A DNA stretch of 64,000 nt, taken from the NCBI GenBank assembly GCA_963576565.1, contig OY755046.1:69283719-69347718 (forward strand), in the 5' to 3' direction. The position numbers and the translations under genes were made by a program. Shown here piece by piece: positions 50,509 through 61,524 of the stretch. This DNA comes from Aspidapion aeneum (lineage: Eukaryota > Arthropoda > Insecta > Coleoptera > Brentidae). Under the pieces are notes generated by a model. The model ran no database searches, had not been told where the DNA came from, and saw only the letters and a program-made list of their open reading frames with translations. The number at the start of each line of letters is the position of its first letter. Position 1 is the stretch's first letter.

Positions 50509-52247
50509 ACAGGGTGTCCCATAACTTAGGGGCCATAGTGCAGCAGGTGATAAAGGAGGTTATTTCCGAAAAAAATGTTTATATAACATGGGGGTCAACA
50601 CACATCTGTTTTTAAGATATAGGCTTTTTAAAGTTAGAAAAGTGGGGGGAAAAAGGGTTTTACAAAAAAATAAACTCTGTCACAGCCAGCTGAATACTTA
50701 GCTTATTGTGATTCAAAAATGTGTTATTTCTTTTTTTGATAAAACTACAAGTTAAGGAGATACAGGATGTCAAACCCAACTAACATTTATAGTAGCGGCT
50801 ACATGTTCTAAAGGCTTTGCTACTTTCTTATAGTAGAAATGTGGTGATCCCAACCAAAATTTGTTACTTTTTAGTTCTAAATACTATTTAGTATCAGGAA
50901 ATAGTAGATGTTTCGTAAAAACGACCCTCTAAACTACTTCATAGGATTGTTTCTTGATAGTCGATTCTGATAGTCTTCTCTACCACAATAGGACGTTGCT
51001 AAAGTTTTACTTTCTTTTTAGTCGTTATTGCGTAGTCGCCCTGACTTTTATATCCTACTTAATTACCACTAGAAAGTTAAGCTTCATTGGAGTCCCAAAC
51101 AAGTGTATCCGACAACTACATTATAACTTTAATTTTTACCACAAAAGTTTGTGTCATCGTAGTAACATCTGATGTAACAATGTAGACAAAATAACTTTTT
51201 GGATCAACTTTAAAGCCGCAACTACTTTCAAGTAACCTTTTCGACTATCAGGGAATATAGTTTGGGACGCCATGTTTTTATGTAAGAAAGAAAATTTAAT
51301 ATTTTTGTTGTCGATTTATGAGCTCATATTAAAGAGCCATACTATTTTATAAACAAATTAGTTGAAGCTTACCAAAAATGCTCTTCTTAAGCACCATTTG
51401 TTGGAGTTAACTGTCGATTATGAAAACATAACCTCCAAAATCACAACACAAAAATTCCATCAGCTACCAGAAAACGGCTCAATTTTACGGGCGCACCGGT
51501 TTTTTGCAATATATATAATGCATGTTATACAAAAAACTTTGCGTCGCACTCGAATTTTGATCCTCTGCTCGTAAATTCTCACACTTTTGGATAACATAGT
51601 TCATATTATAACCATAACCAAACAAAAAAACTAAGCGAGTCTGTTTACTGTTGTGTCCACCATATTGTGTAACAATTCTACCAAAAAGAAACGATTATAT
51701 TATTTGCAACTACATCGCAACTTTTATGCCATTACGGAAAAAAAACAGCCTCTACGACGTAGTAGATACCTGGCTACGACGTAGTAGTGTAGTTGTTACT
51801 ACAGTGACTTTAAACACTTGGCCAAGTAGTTATAACCAGAAATTGGTTCCCCACTTAGGGAATTATAACGTCACTGTATGGTATACTGAGACGTAGCGGG
51901 AGTACGTTGCGGTTACTTTTAAGAAATTCTTTCTAGTTGGGGTTTCGTCGTTACAACTTTAATTGTTTGTTGGGAAATAACCTCCAAAAATAATAATTAA
52001 AAAAAAAATTGATTTTTGCTTACTTAGTCTTTGAAAAAATATCACTAATATTTTATTATTATGTCTTGCTAGAAACTTGTTTTTATTTAAAAAAAATATA
52101 AGAAAACATTGCGTTTTTTTCAAAAAAATTGACTGACTAATTTTTTTCACATTAATTTTTATTTCAGTTTATTGCTCTTGTTCTAGTACACGACTTTACC
52201 TAATTTCATATTTTTACTGCGTTTTTTTAAAAAGTTATTATCAAAAA
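50509..52247 (-). mobile_element. ACAGGGTGTCCC MITE, inverted copy, interrupted
   Basis: 50509-50774 and 51975-52247 are the inverse of most of 36246-36976. Element B sits between them, and the far end is cut by the CAGTGGCG-type MITE at 52255. Confidence 0.65.
50775..51974. mobile_element. CCCAAC element, copy B (1200 bp)
   Basis: Same ends as copy A; AA on both sides. The uninterrupted MITE at 36246 reads, inverted, GTCAAAATAACC. The filled site reads GTCAAA, element, AAATAACC. Exactly two A are duplicated. Confidence 0.8.
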
Positions 52248-52254
52248 AAGCCCG

Positions 52255-52370
52255 GGCCCTTTCCAAGCCTAAGATTTTTTTAGACATTTTTCATATATTT
52301 TATGAATAAAAACATAAAATAGACATCATGAGGTCTCGCCCCCCCCCCCAAGACTTACTCCTGGGTGCCC
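52255..52370. mobile_element. hAT-like MITE of the CAGTGGCG family
   Basis: Contains GCCCGGGCCCTTTCC, CATATATTTTATGAATAAAA, CATGAGGTCTCGCC and a C run, and ends GTGCCCCACTG. Confidence 0.5.
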
Positions 52371-52950
52371 CACTGATATTGGACAATCTCAGAAAGGTAA
52401 AAAACGTTTATAAATAAGGAAGAAACATTTATTTGGCGATTAAAAAACACGTTAATTGACTTTTTTGTTTGAGCTATGTCTAAAAACAGAAAAGAATAGA
52501 CATTCTTTAGTTGCTCATCACGTAAAATAAGTTTGATTACTATAAAACAACCAGTCAAGGTCGCCTGTTTTTTTTTCAAAGAAACTTTATTGATGCTATT
52601 ATGAATTAGTAATTAGAGGTTTGTTCTAAAAATGGCACGGACGGACAATCGTGCGTAGTCATAGCCAAATTTGTATGAAATCATTTAAAAAAATAATCCT
52701 TTTTTTTGTTATATACGTGTTACTTCTGCTAATTAGTATTTATTTATTAGTTTAAATAATAATATATTTATGACGGATCTGATACCTTCCCAGCCTATTA
52801 GCATACTCCAAGTAAACTATATCAGCTCTGAAAACAGTTTTTTGCAAATATAACAAAAAAGAAAATTTTAATTACATGAAAAATTAGATAAAAAAGCTTA
52901 TTGAAACAATTTTATTTTAGTATTTTCCAAACAAGCAGCGACCTGGTGTA
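52371..52950. other. spacer with a family R fragment
   Basis: 52780-52860 is an inverted R fragment (GGATCTGATACCTTCCCAGC). No gene seen. Confidence 0.3.
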
Positions 52951-52954
52951 GTTT

Positions 52955-53540
52955 TTAGTTTATTTGTTTATAGATAAAGCCCATTCGGCGTTCTTTTTTA
53001 TGGCCCCGTAGAGCAACCTCAAAAATCCCACAGAATTTTAAACAGTCTATTAACCTACTAAGTATATGTATAATTTTTGTCACATTTTGATAATGTTCGG
53101 TAACGTTTTGCCTATAGGCACTATTCAATTGGCACCTAATATCAGTCTTGCCTAGCATTGAAAATTCTATGTGGTTATTTAAATGAATATCACTTAATTT
53201 GTGCCTTTTTAACTTTTCACTAAAGTGCTTGATATCACACATTCCCTTTGCACGCAGGATCACTTCGTGGATTGTTCATAACAAGACAAACAAAGCAAAA
53301 ATATAAGCATTTCTTTTTTCACAACCACACAACCAGTTTTCAGCATCGTATTATTTTATGGAACACCCCTCGGCATTACTGACACTTAAATTTTCGTTAA
53401 TTTTTAGGTCCGGTCTATGTGGACCTAAAGATTTTATTTGTAATCGAAGTTCATATGTCAACGTATTTAAATTTGCACAGTTAGTGTTGTAATCGACGCT
53501 ATTTATTTCCATTTTATAAACAAACGATAACAAAAACAAA
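52955..53540 (-). pseudogene. TTF-type zinc finger / hAT-like transposase, N-terminal relic
   Basis: From 53540 the minus strand begins MEINSVDYNTNCANLNTLTY, then IKSLGPHRPDLKI. After a shift comes WLCGCEKRNAYIFALFVLL, like the WLCGC..KNALFCFPCLLF zinc-binding core of TTF fingers. In another frame follows DIKHFSEKLKRHKLSDIHLN, then ILSRLIDCLKFCGIFEVALR with GHKKE. That last part is like the RLIDC..FCG.FELALRGHDE stretch of ZMYM1/hAT-derived proteins. The remaining two thirds (catalytic and dimerisation parts) are absent. At least two shifts. It could be a hAT transposon or a dead copy of a domesticated gene. Confidence 0.6.
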
Positions 53541-53850
53541 CAATGACGCGATCAAAACAAACTCACGTCTTCACTAAGGATAGAACCGGTTTCGTAACAA
53601 GGGCAACGGACGTTTTTGCACGATGATGATGGCCGACTTCCTTTACTAAAACAAACGTTTTGCCCACCACCGCTCGAGAACATCCCCCGCTGAAAAACGG
53701 GTGAAATTGAAACATTGCCCCGCGCGGCGCTGTCGGCTTGTAATTATTTACGCTGAAAAGGTCCCCAATTAATCGCAGATAATAACAAGAAGCAGACAAT
53801 CATGTCGTAAGGGAAGATTTAACTTTTTTTAAATAAATCAATTAAAAATA
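53541..53850 (-). promoter_or_regulatory. GC-rich 5' region of the TTF/hAT relic
   Basis: 53630-53750 is markedly GC- and CpG-rich (GCCCCGCGCGGCGCTGTCGG) in AT-rich surroundings, just upstream of the relic's ATG. It may be the old promoter or 5'UTR. A 78-codon open frame across it is probably chance. Confidence 0.3.
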
Positions 53851-54249
53851 TTGTTTGTTGTCTAGTTTTGGGAGGGCACTGCCCCGTTGTCCTGCCTGTA
53901 GCAGCCGCTCTCACCCCATCCACCCCTACGACAACCTAGCCATTATTCAATCTACTTTCATAATTCTGTTGCGTCACGTTTGTTACCGTAACCCTTACTT
54001 CAGTTAAGATCCTCTCTAAAATTAAAAGTTAAGAAAGGTGAATTTCTTTCACGAACCCACACGGTTCATTGCAGTCGAAGAACATCTACATACAGAGTGT
54101 TCAAAAATTATTTACACTTTATCTGCAAAATTAAACCATTTTTTTACCATTTTATATAAGATATTCTTAATAAGGCTAGTATTAGAAATATAAAGTATCA
54201 TACGAAAAAGATTTCTTGTAAGAAAAGGGGAAAATCCGAAAAAATGGTA
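53851..54249. other. spacer, nothing recognised
   Basis: Contains a GGGAGGGCACTGCCCCG word at 53871-53887, which might be a TE end. No gene seen. Confidence 0.25.
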
Positions 54250-54355
54250 CAGTGAAACCTTGCGGACACCTCTATCTAGCGGACACTCCCTTTAGCCGGA
54301 CAAGCTTGTTAGAACCAAGTTTTTCCCTATGTCTTTACATGTAAAATTTACTCCC

Positions 54356-54505
54356 AGTGGCGCACCCAGGAATGTGTCTTGGGGGGCCCGAGGCCTCTTG
54401 GGGGGGGGGGCGAAGCCTCATGATGTCAAATTTTAAGCTATTTTTTGTGTTTAATTAATTAATGAAATATGTAGAAAATATGTAAAAAAATCTAAGGCTA
54501 AAAAT
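54356..54505. mobile_element. hAT-like MITE of the CAGTGGCG family, nested in pogo
   Basis: Starts CAGTGGCGCACCCAGGAATG, with a G run at 54400 and CTCATGATGTCAAATTTT; the right end is lost near AAAATCTAAGG. Confidence 0.55.
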
Positions 54506-54578
54506 TTCTGAAACCTCTCTTAACCGGACGGAAACCTCTGACAACGGGACGGAGCTCAGAACGACATGGGCATTAATA

Positions 54579-55776
54579 CCCAACAAACAATTAAAGTTGT
54601 AACGACGAAACCCCAACTAGAAAGAATTTCTTAAAAGTAACCGCAACGTACTCCCGCTACGTCTCAGTATACCATACAGCGACGTTATAATTCCCTAAGT
54701 GGGGAACCAATTTCTGGTTATAACTACTTGGCCAAGTGTTTAAAGTCACTGTAGTAACAACTACACTACTACGTCGTAGCCAGGTATCTACTACGTCGTA
54801 GAGGCTGTTTTTTCCGTAATGGCATCAAAGTTGCGATGTAGTTGCAAATAATATAATCGTTTCTTTTTGGTAGAATTGTAACACAATATGGTGGACACAA
54901 CAGTAAACAGACTCGCTTAGTTTTTTTGTTTGGTTATGGTTATAATATGAACTATGTTATCCAAAAGTGTGAGAATTTACGAGCAGAGGATCAAAATTCG
55001 AGTGCGACGCAAAGTTTTTTGTATAACATGCATTATATATATTGCAAAAAACCGGTGCGCCCGTTAAATTGAGCCGTTTTCTGGTAGCTGATGGAATTTT
55101 TGTGTTGTGATTTTGGAGGTTATGTTTTCATAATCGACAGTTAACTCCAACAAATGGTGCTTAAGAAGAGCATTTTTGGTAAGCTTCAACTAATTTGTTT
55201 ATAAAATAGTATGGCTCTTTAATATGAACTCATAAAACGACAACAAAAATATTAAATTTTCTTTCTTACATAAAAACATGGCGTCCCAAACTATATTCCC
55301 TGATAGTCGAAAAGGTTACTTGAAAGTAGTTGCGGCTTTAAAGTTGATCCAAAAAGTTATTTTGTCTACATTGTTACATCAGATGTTACTATGATGACAC
55401 AAACTTTTGTGGTAAAAATTAAAGTTATAATATAGTTGTCGGATACACTTGTTTGGGACTCCAATGAAGCTTAACTTTCTAGTGGTAATTAAGTAGGATA
55501 TAAAAGTCAGGGCGACTACGAAATAACGACTAAAAAGAAAGTAATACTTTAGCAACGTCCTATTGTGGTAGAGAAGACTATCAGAATCGACTATCAAGAA
55601 ACAATCCTATGAAGTAGTTTAGAGGGTCGTTTTTACGAAACATCTACTATTTCCTGATACTAAATAGTAGTTAGAACTAAAAAGTAACAAATTTTGGTTG
55701 GGATCACCACATTTCTACTATAAGAAAGTAGCAAAGCCTTTAGAACATGTAGCCGCTACTATAAATGTTAGTTGGG
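54579..55776. mobile_element. CCCAAC element, copy C (1198 bp), nested in pogo
   Basis: Inverse orientation to A and B; TA on both sides (54577-54578, 55777-55778). Pogo copy 1 has GGCATAAATATTATGTAG where copy 2 has GGCATTAATA, element, TATTATGTAG, so TA was duplicated. Confidence 0.8.
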
Positions 55777-56142
55777 TATTATGTAGAATGTTGACAAAAA
55801 CGCACTCTTGAACCGGCGAATTACCTTTTTCCGATTTAATGCAGAGACTAAATACTTCTGTCGTATTTACAAAATATTTCATTCGGCGGGACTGCTGTGT
55901 TTTATTTTTATTGTTCAATTGGGTAGTAATAGATTTCTTTGAAATTGCGCCCAGTAAAAACTTCTTAGTTTACGTGAGAAAATGGAAGTTGTTAACTTTT
56001 CTGAGAAGGAAAATCTATCAGCACGAAAGATCGCTGAAGAATTTAATATCGGAAAAACTCAAGCAGCGGAAATTGTTAATAAATATATATTAAAATTTCG
56101 CAGTTTCCTCTCATAAGCGGACACCTTCAATAAATGTTTCAA

Positions 56143-57265
56143 TATTCCGTAAAAAGAATTGAGATTAAAGTATAGACAAGTTTTTCAATACACATTTCAA
56201 AATAAGTTCTCACAAATTTCGAAATGTTTATCTCCTGCCAAGTTCGCGCAAAGCTGTACCATCTTTTCTTGAAACATTTTAGCCCATATTTGACCTATCT
56301 ATAACTCTTATTTGGAATAAGCAACGAAACTTAAACTTTGCTTTCATGGAGTTGGCAACCCCTCCCAGTTTCATGGTCTTCCATAAATAAAGTAGTTACG
56401 AAATTTCAAAAAACGTCGAAATTGTCACTCACGCACTCACTCATGTACAGATCATCAAAATTCTACTGTACTTCCAGACATGCTACAAAGCTGAAATTGA
56501 AAGATTGAACTGATAGAAATTATGACCAAACCCTTGGCGAAAATTAAAAAACCCCAAAATTCTAATTTACTCCCCTCCCTTATACATGTAAAGTAATAAA
56601 ACTTTAGGAAAAAATTTAAAAACCCCAAAATTTTAATTTACTTTCCTCCCCTATAAATGTAAACTTATGTAAAAGTAACATTGCCCACTTCCAGAAACGC
56701 TAGAGGGCTGAGCTTTGGAAGACATCAAAATTTTAATTTGCTTCCCTTCCATATAAATTTAGTTATGTAAAAGTAACATTGCCCACTTTCAGAAACACTA
56801 GAGAGCTGTGGTTTAGAAGGCTGATAGGAACTATGAAAAAAACATTGGAATAAATTTTGTTTTGAGCAATATTTTACCACTTTAAAACTTAAATATTATC
56901 CAAATCCTTTAAAAAAGGAGTGAAATCATAACAGAAACATTTTATGTAAAAAAAGCCAACTGCTCGAAAATGGTATTCTGTAAAAAGAATTGAAATAAAA
57001 GTAAAACCAAGTTATCCAATACAAATTTCAAAATGAAAGTTCACACTAGTTTTGAAATGTTTTTCTAAACTTGGCTATTACGGCTGCGAATGACTCTTAG
57101 GCACAGTGTTAAATTGAACATAAAGATGTTTGGCTGTAATAGCTAAGTTAAAAAAAACATTTCCGAACTAGAACTTGGCTTTACTTTTATCTCAATTCTT
57201 TTTACGGAATACAATTTTCGCGCACTTGGCTTTTTTTTACATGAAATATTTTTGTTATTATTATC
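56143..57265. repeat. GAATTGAGATAAAAG-family repeats, with foldback G copy 2
   Basis: 56143-56930 repeats GAATTGAGATTAAAGTATAG, a CTTCCAGACATGCTACAAAG segment and short tandem blocks with TAAAAGTAACATTGCCCACT (56661, 56769). 56938-57246 is a foldback with inverted arms as at 34060-34397. Confidence 0.5.
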
Positions 57266-58002
57266 ACTTTTTCGGCGTCTATTTGGGTCTCGTGGTACCA
57301 AATTCCTAGTCTCAGGAATAAGGTTTGGCAACAATCACCCTGTAGTACATACCTTTGACTATAATGTAATCATTGGTAGTACCTATAATATGTCTTAAAC
57401 TTCATATCGAAATAGGATCTTATTATTCGATAGCTTTTCATTATTAGTCCATTTTAATAGTCCATTGTTATCGATGAGATTCATAGTTCAGACCTTGGAA
57501 GAGTAAAACTTCAGGGACACCATAGAGTAAGAGCAAGCTATGCTGAAAACCGCTTTAAAATTTGAAAAACTGGTAAATTTTGTAAAAGTAGCGCAAATTT
57601 TCTCAAAAATATATTTAAAAAAATATATATATTTAAAAAACGATTTTTCAAAAAGCAATTGTTGCAAAGTTTTCTAAAAAAAATTTTGATTTTTTTTTGA
57701 AACTCATTCCTTCGAAAAGCATGTTTCGAAAAACAAGTTTTCGAATATTTTTTAAACAAAAATTTTTTCCACAAACATTTTTTTCGAATGACATTTACAA
57801 TTTATTCATTTAAATGGGAGGCCCTATATAAACTGACACGAGGGTACCGAAGATCTATGCCGAATAACGAGAAAAAACCACTGACCATAGTCTCCTCGTG
57901 TCCAGACTCACAGCCCCCTACCCTTACAAATTGTTGTTGATATCAAAGAAGAGAAAACGTTGTCCAATTTTTGACAGTTTTTTTAATTAACTTATTTATC
58001 TA
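57266..58002. other. spacer, nothing recognised
   Basis: A/T-rich with long T runs. No supported gene. Confidence 0.25.
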
Positions 58003-58105
58003 TCTATCTTCGTTCCATTTTTGGACATAGGCCTCCTCCACTATCTTCCACTCTTCTCTGTCTGTCGCCAGGTTCATCCATCTAGTTCCCGCTCGTTTCT
58101 TCTAG
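58003..58105 (-). pseudogene. endonuclease-type LINE, last codons and tail
   Basis: The minus strand reads KKRAGTRWMNLATDREEWKI then VEEAYVQKWNEDR and stop, followed by a GATA-type repeat tail (plus TTATCTATCTATC). Family differs from X. Confidence 0.55.
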
Positions 58106-58299
58106 CAGAATAAGCTAAAACATGCGATTCAATTTAAAAACAAAAAAAAAATCACAAAATATTGAAGACAATTTTGTTTCACCAAAAATCTTTATAAAAT
58201 CAAAAAAGAAGTCACTAGGCTATAATTTAATACTAATCTGATCCTCTAACCCTCTCTGATTTAAATTAAAAATAAAAAGAAATCACAAAAAGACAATTT
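58106..58299. other. spacer
   Basis: AT-rich; nothing recognised. Confidence 0.25.
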
Positions 58300-58990
58300 T
58301 GTTCCACCAAAATTACATTGAGGTTTATAGGTTGATATTATGGATTCCTTCCAGTTATTTGGGATTATTTTTTATCTTAGTATTTTATTCAGAAGAATAT
58401 GTAGGGTACTAACTACAGCTTTACCACTGTATTTAAGCAGTTCTGCCGTAACTCCGTATTTTCCAGGTGATTTTTTATGTTTCTTTTTCTTTAATGCTCT
58501 CTTTATTTCCACTATGCTTATTTAAGGTCGTAGCTCTGAGTTTATGTTCTTTATTTTTGTTTCGATTTTCTTCATGGTTTCTTGCGATGGTTCCTTTTTT
58601 GTTTGGTATATTTCTATATAGTATAATTCTGTATATACCTAGAGTCGGCCTTAGACATTTCATATTTCTGTTATTCTCTATCAATTTTATTTCTTGACTC
58701 TTTCTTTTATTTTCTTTTATCAATTTTCTTATAGTTTTATTTACTTCTGTGTATTCTATCGAGGATCTTTTTCCCTCTTTCTCCATGTTCCACCTTTTCT
58801 CCATCAGTTTTTTTATTTCTTCTGATATACAATCTCTCTTTTTACCTTTTTGTGTGATATCATTTCCTACTTTGGTTATAGCTTTGGTTAGTGTATCATT
58901 TATTTCATCTATATTTTAATTTTCTCAGTTTTGAGTTAGCTGTTCCTTTAGCATTTCTTTGTATAGGTTTATTTCGTGTAAGTTTATTCA
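58300..58990 (-). mobile_element. LINE family X, endonuclease-RT linker and first RT motifs
   Basis: The minus strand shows KGKKRDCISEEIKKLMEKRW, YTEVNKTIRKLIKENKRKSQ, then after shifts AELLKYSGKAVVSTLHILLN and IPNNWKESIISTYK. This is the part missing from the copies at 40905 and 43217. Broken by shifts and stops. Confidence 0.6.
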
Positions 58991-59027
58991 TGTCAAGTTG
59001 TTTATTGTTATTACTACTAGTAATTAG

Positions 59028-59130
59028 TAATTTAACTACTTTTCTGAAAAAGTAGTTTAACTAGCAAGTATTTAAACTACTTTTTTGATGAAGTAGTTAA
59101 AAGCACTACTTTTTTCAAGTATTTGCGCAT
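59028..59130. repeat. TAGTT/AACTA hairpin cluster
   Basis: AACTACTTTTCTGAAAAAGT and following bases form a short hairpin; AAACTACTTTTTTGATGAAG repeats it. Unclassified. Confidence 0.4.
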
Positions 59131-59577
59131 TTCTGTGTCCAATTTTTGAAAGTTGAAGAAAGAAAAAAAAACTTTTTTATCGAATATATTTTGCTCCAAG
59201 GTCCGGTTTCGAAAAATTGAGAATCTATCGAACGCTCACGAGTGTTGTTGATGCCTGTAATCCTGTAATGAAATGCAACACAATTGAATTATATGTTTAC
59301 GAAGATCTGAAGCGTGTCTTCAATACCTATATAGTCTGTGTTAAGAAACAAAAGACTAATAATAAAATTTGTATACGAGAAGGATGTATTCTAATACTAA
59401 ATTTATAATAATATTAATTAGACAAACAATATACACAATAAGTTTCATGTAAGTAATTATGCAAGTCAAGTATCTATTGGTTCATATTTTAATTAGTAGG
59501 TATGTTGTTCTGTTGGATAAGTCCAACCAAAAATAAAAAACTTCAAAAAACTAATTACAAAAGGGGTTTAAAGTTAT
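59131..59577. other. spacer, nothing recognised
   Basis: A 63-codon open frame at 59217-59408 resembles no family I know and has no supporting signals. Confidence 0.25.
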
Positions 59578-60020
59578 AAAAAATAATGTAAAATTTAACA
59601 TATATGGAACAATGGTGAAAAGCACGCTGTTGTATGGAATAGAGACTTGTCGCGTAACAGAAAAATACAAAACAAAAATGGAAAGTGTTGAAATGGATGC
59701 AATAAGAAGATCAATGAGAATATCTAGAACAGATAATAATATAAGAAATGAGACCATAAAAGAAATAATGGAAATCGAGGGAAGCATAACGGATGACCTC
59801 ACTAAAAGACATTTGATATGGTACGGCCATGTACAATGTCTGAACGACGAAAGATTACCAAAGCAGGTCCCAGAATGGCATCCAATAGGGCGCAGAAAAA
59901 GAGGGCGTCCCAAACTGGAATGGCAACAGTCAATCCACAGATCAATGTCAAAAATACTTGACAGAAGATGATTTTCAGGATCGAAGGAGGTGGAGAATAG
60001 GCGTCGGAGAAGGTAGAAAG
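59578..60020 (+). mobile_element. LINE family X, C-terminal fragment
   Basis: Open frame MVKSTLLYGIETCRVTEKYK, MDAIRRSMRISRTDNNIRNE, then HLIWYGHVQCLNDERLPKQV and GRRKRGRPKLEWQQS; ends without the TAG tail. Confidence 0.68.
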
Positions 60021-60096
60021 TAGTTTAAAGAAATACACTATAAGGGGTTTCCCTCCATTGCTAGCTACATGAACTTAGCCTTCCATCCCCCATGAG

Positions 60097-61060
60097 CAGG
60101 GTTGCCAGATTTTTCAAATTAAGTAAATGCGTAAACACAAAAATTTAAAATAGATACTAAAAATTTACATAGATTTTAACATAAAGTTAGTGTAGGAGTC
60201 TTTTAGAAACCAAATGGTGTGTTTACCTACCTATTTAAATTTAGTGAGCTTTTTTTTTAATTGAACAGGTGAAAAACTTTTAAATTAAGTTGTGTTTCAA
60301 ACTTTCATTGTCTTCATTATATTTCGATTATCAAAATTCCATGCATAATAAAATATATGATCTGTAATTTCTTTTAGTGATTTGTGAATTTTATTTAAAA
60401 TAAACAAATATGAACGAACACATAAGATAAGTATGTATAGATAAGAAATATCCGCCCTAAAATCAGAAAGTAACTTAAACGAAAAAGTAAAACATTCCTA
60501 TTCGATTGTTTGTTGAAGTGTAAACTTCAGGCGCGTTTAGCACTTTTTGTGAGTACTGAATTGAACTGAGCCCTCAGGCTCGGCTATGTAACGCTCATTC
60601 GGGTGAAGTCGGCTCGAGTCGACTAACTGTGAGAGGAACAGTCGGCAGAGCGATATGATGATGTAGATGAAGGCCACTCAGAGCAAAATTGACCAGAGTA
60701 ATTTATACCCAATTATAATTATGTAAATGTTATTACTTGGTATATTACTTTGTCAATATACAACGGAAAAAATCTTGTATTTCGAATTATTAATTTCGCC
60801 TTGTTAAAGTTTACATTTCTGCCGTGTGGTCTTAAGCACACACAATTTTTTTAAAATAAAATTTATGTTATATATAAGAAGATACAGACGGTTAAAAAAA
60901 TAGGACAGAAATGAAAAAAAAGGGGGAAAAGATTTTCCGGGACAATTTGCATAAAAATAAAATAAGTAAAAAGCGGGACTTTCATAAGATTAAAACAAAT
61001 CGGGACCGAGCTACATAAAGTGGGACCGTCCCCCCTACGGCGGGAAGTCTGGCAACCCTG
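60097..61060. mobile_element. hAT-like element with perfect 8-bp duplication
   Basis: Inverted ends CAGGGTTGCCAGA (60097-60109) and TCTGGCAACCCTG (61048-61060). CCCATGAG lies directly outside both (60089-60096, 61061-61068). 964 bp; no transposase frame; contains a copy of repeat U. Confidence 0.78.
60513..60843. repeat. dispersed repeat U, copy 1
   Basis: GTGTAAACTTCAGGCGCG to GGTCTTAAGCACAC; includes GGGTGAAGTCGGCTCGAGTC. Internal TGTAAACTT and AAGTTTACA are inverted near the ends. Second copy 63373-63663. Confidence 0.6.
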
Positions 61061-61068
61061 CCCATGAG

Positions 61069-61524
61069 TCCCAAGATAGTTGTAATATTATACTTGCCAA
61101 CCCATTTGCTTTATCACTTGTAGAAATTAATAAGGAGGACAAAAACTAATACCTATTTGTTATTTTTATGTCGAGTTTTCTCTGATTAATAAACTAAAAG
61201 GAATGTTTTAATCACATATTTAAGAAAAATTAAAAAGATATGCATATTTTAAACACTCCTTTTGCCCATATAGTATAGTGGCATAAATTGTGTCATTTAT
61301 GATAATGTTCGCGTATATAAAGGAAATTCTTTGGTATAAAGGAGGTGCGATTTTTTTTAAAACATGCAGACTTACCTACATACACATTTGCCTTTAAGCA
61401 ACACCTCAGCATTTTACAAAAAAAAAAGATAAATAATAGAAGTATATAGTACATATCGTCGCCTTTCTCATGAAGGGTTGGTTGCATTTGGTAATTTCGT
61501 CAGGAGAGCTTAAAAGCGAATAAA
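61069..61524. other. spacer, nothing recognised
   Basis: No supported gene or repeat. Confidence 0.25.

Larger units (their letters stand above)
54250..56142. mobile_element. pogo/Tigger-type copy 2 with two nested insertions
   Basis: CAGTGAAACCTTGCGGACAC follows TA. The body matches copy 1 (11773-12406) but is split by a CAGTGGCG MITE and by CCCAAC element C. The helix-turn-helix relic is cleaner here: MEVVNFSEKENLSARKIAEE-like reading with IGKTQAAEIVNKY at about 55980-56085. The right TIR is lost near 56142. Confidence 0.68.

Noticed and set aside
53563..53799. A 78-codon frame in the GC-rich block
   Set aside because: No family resemblance; GC-rich sequence lowers stop frequency, so chance is enough.
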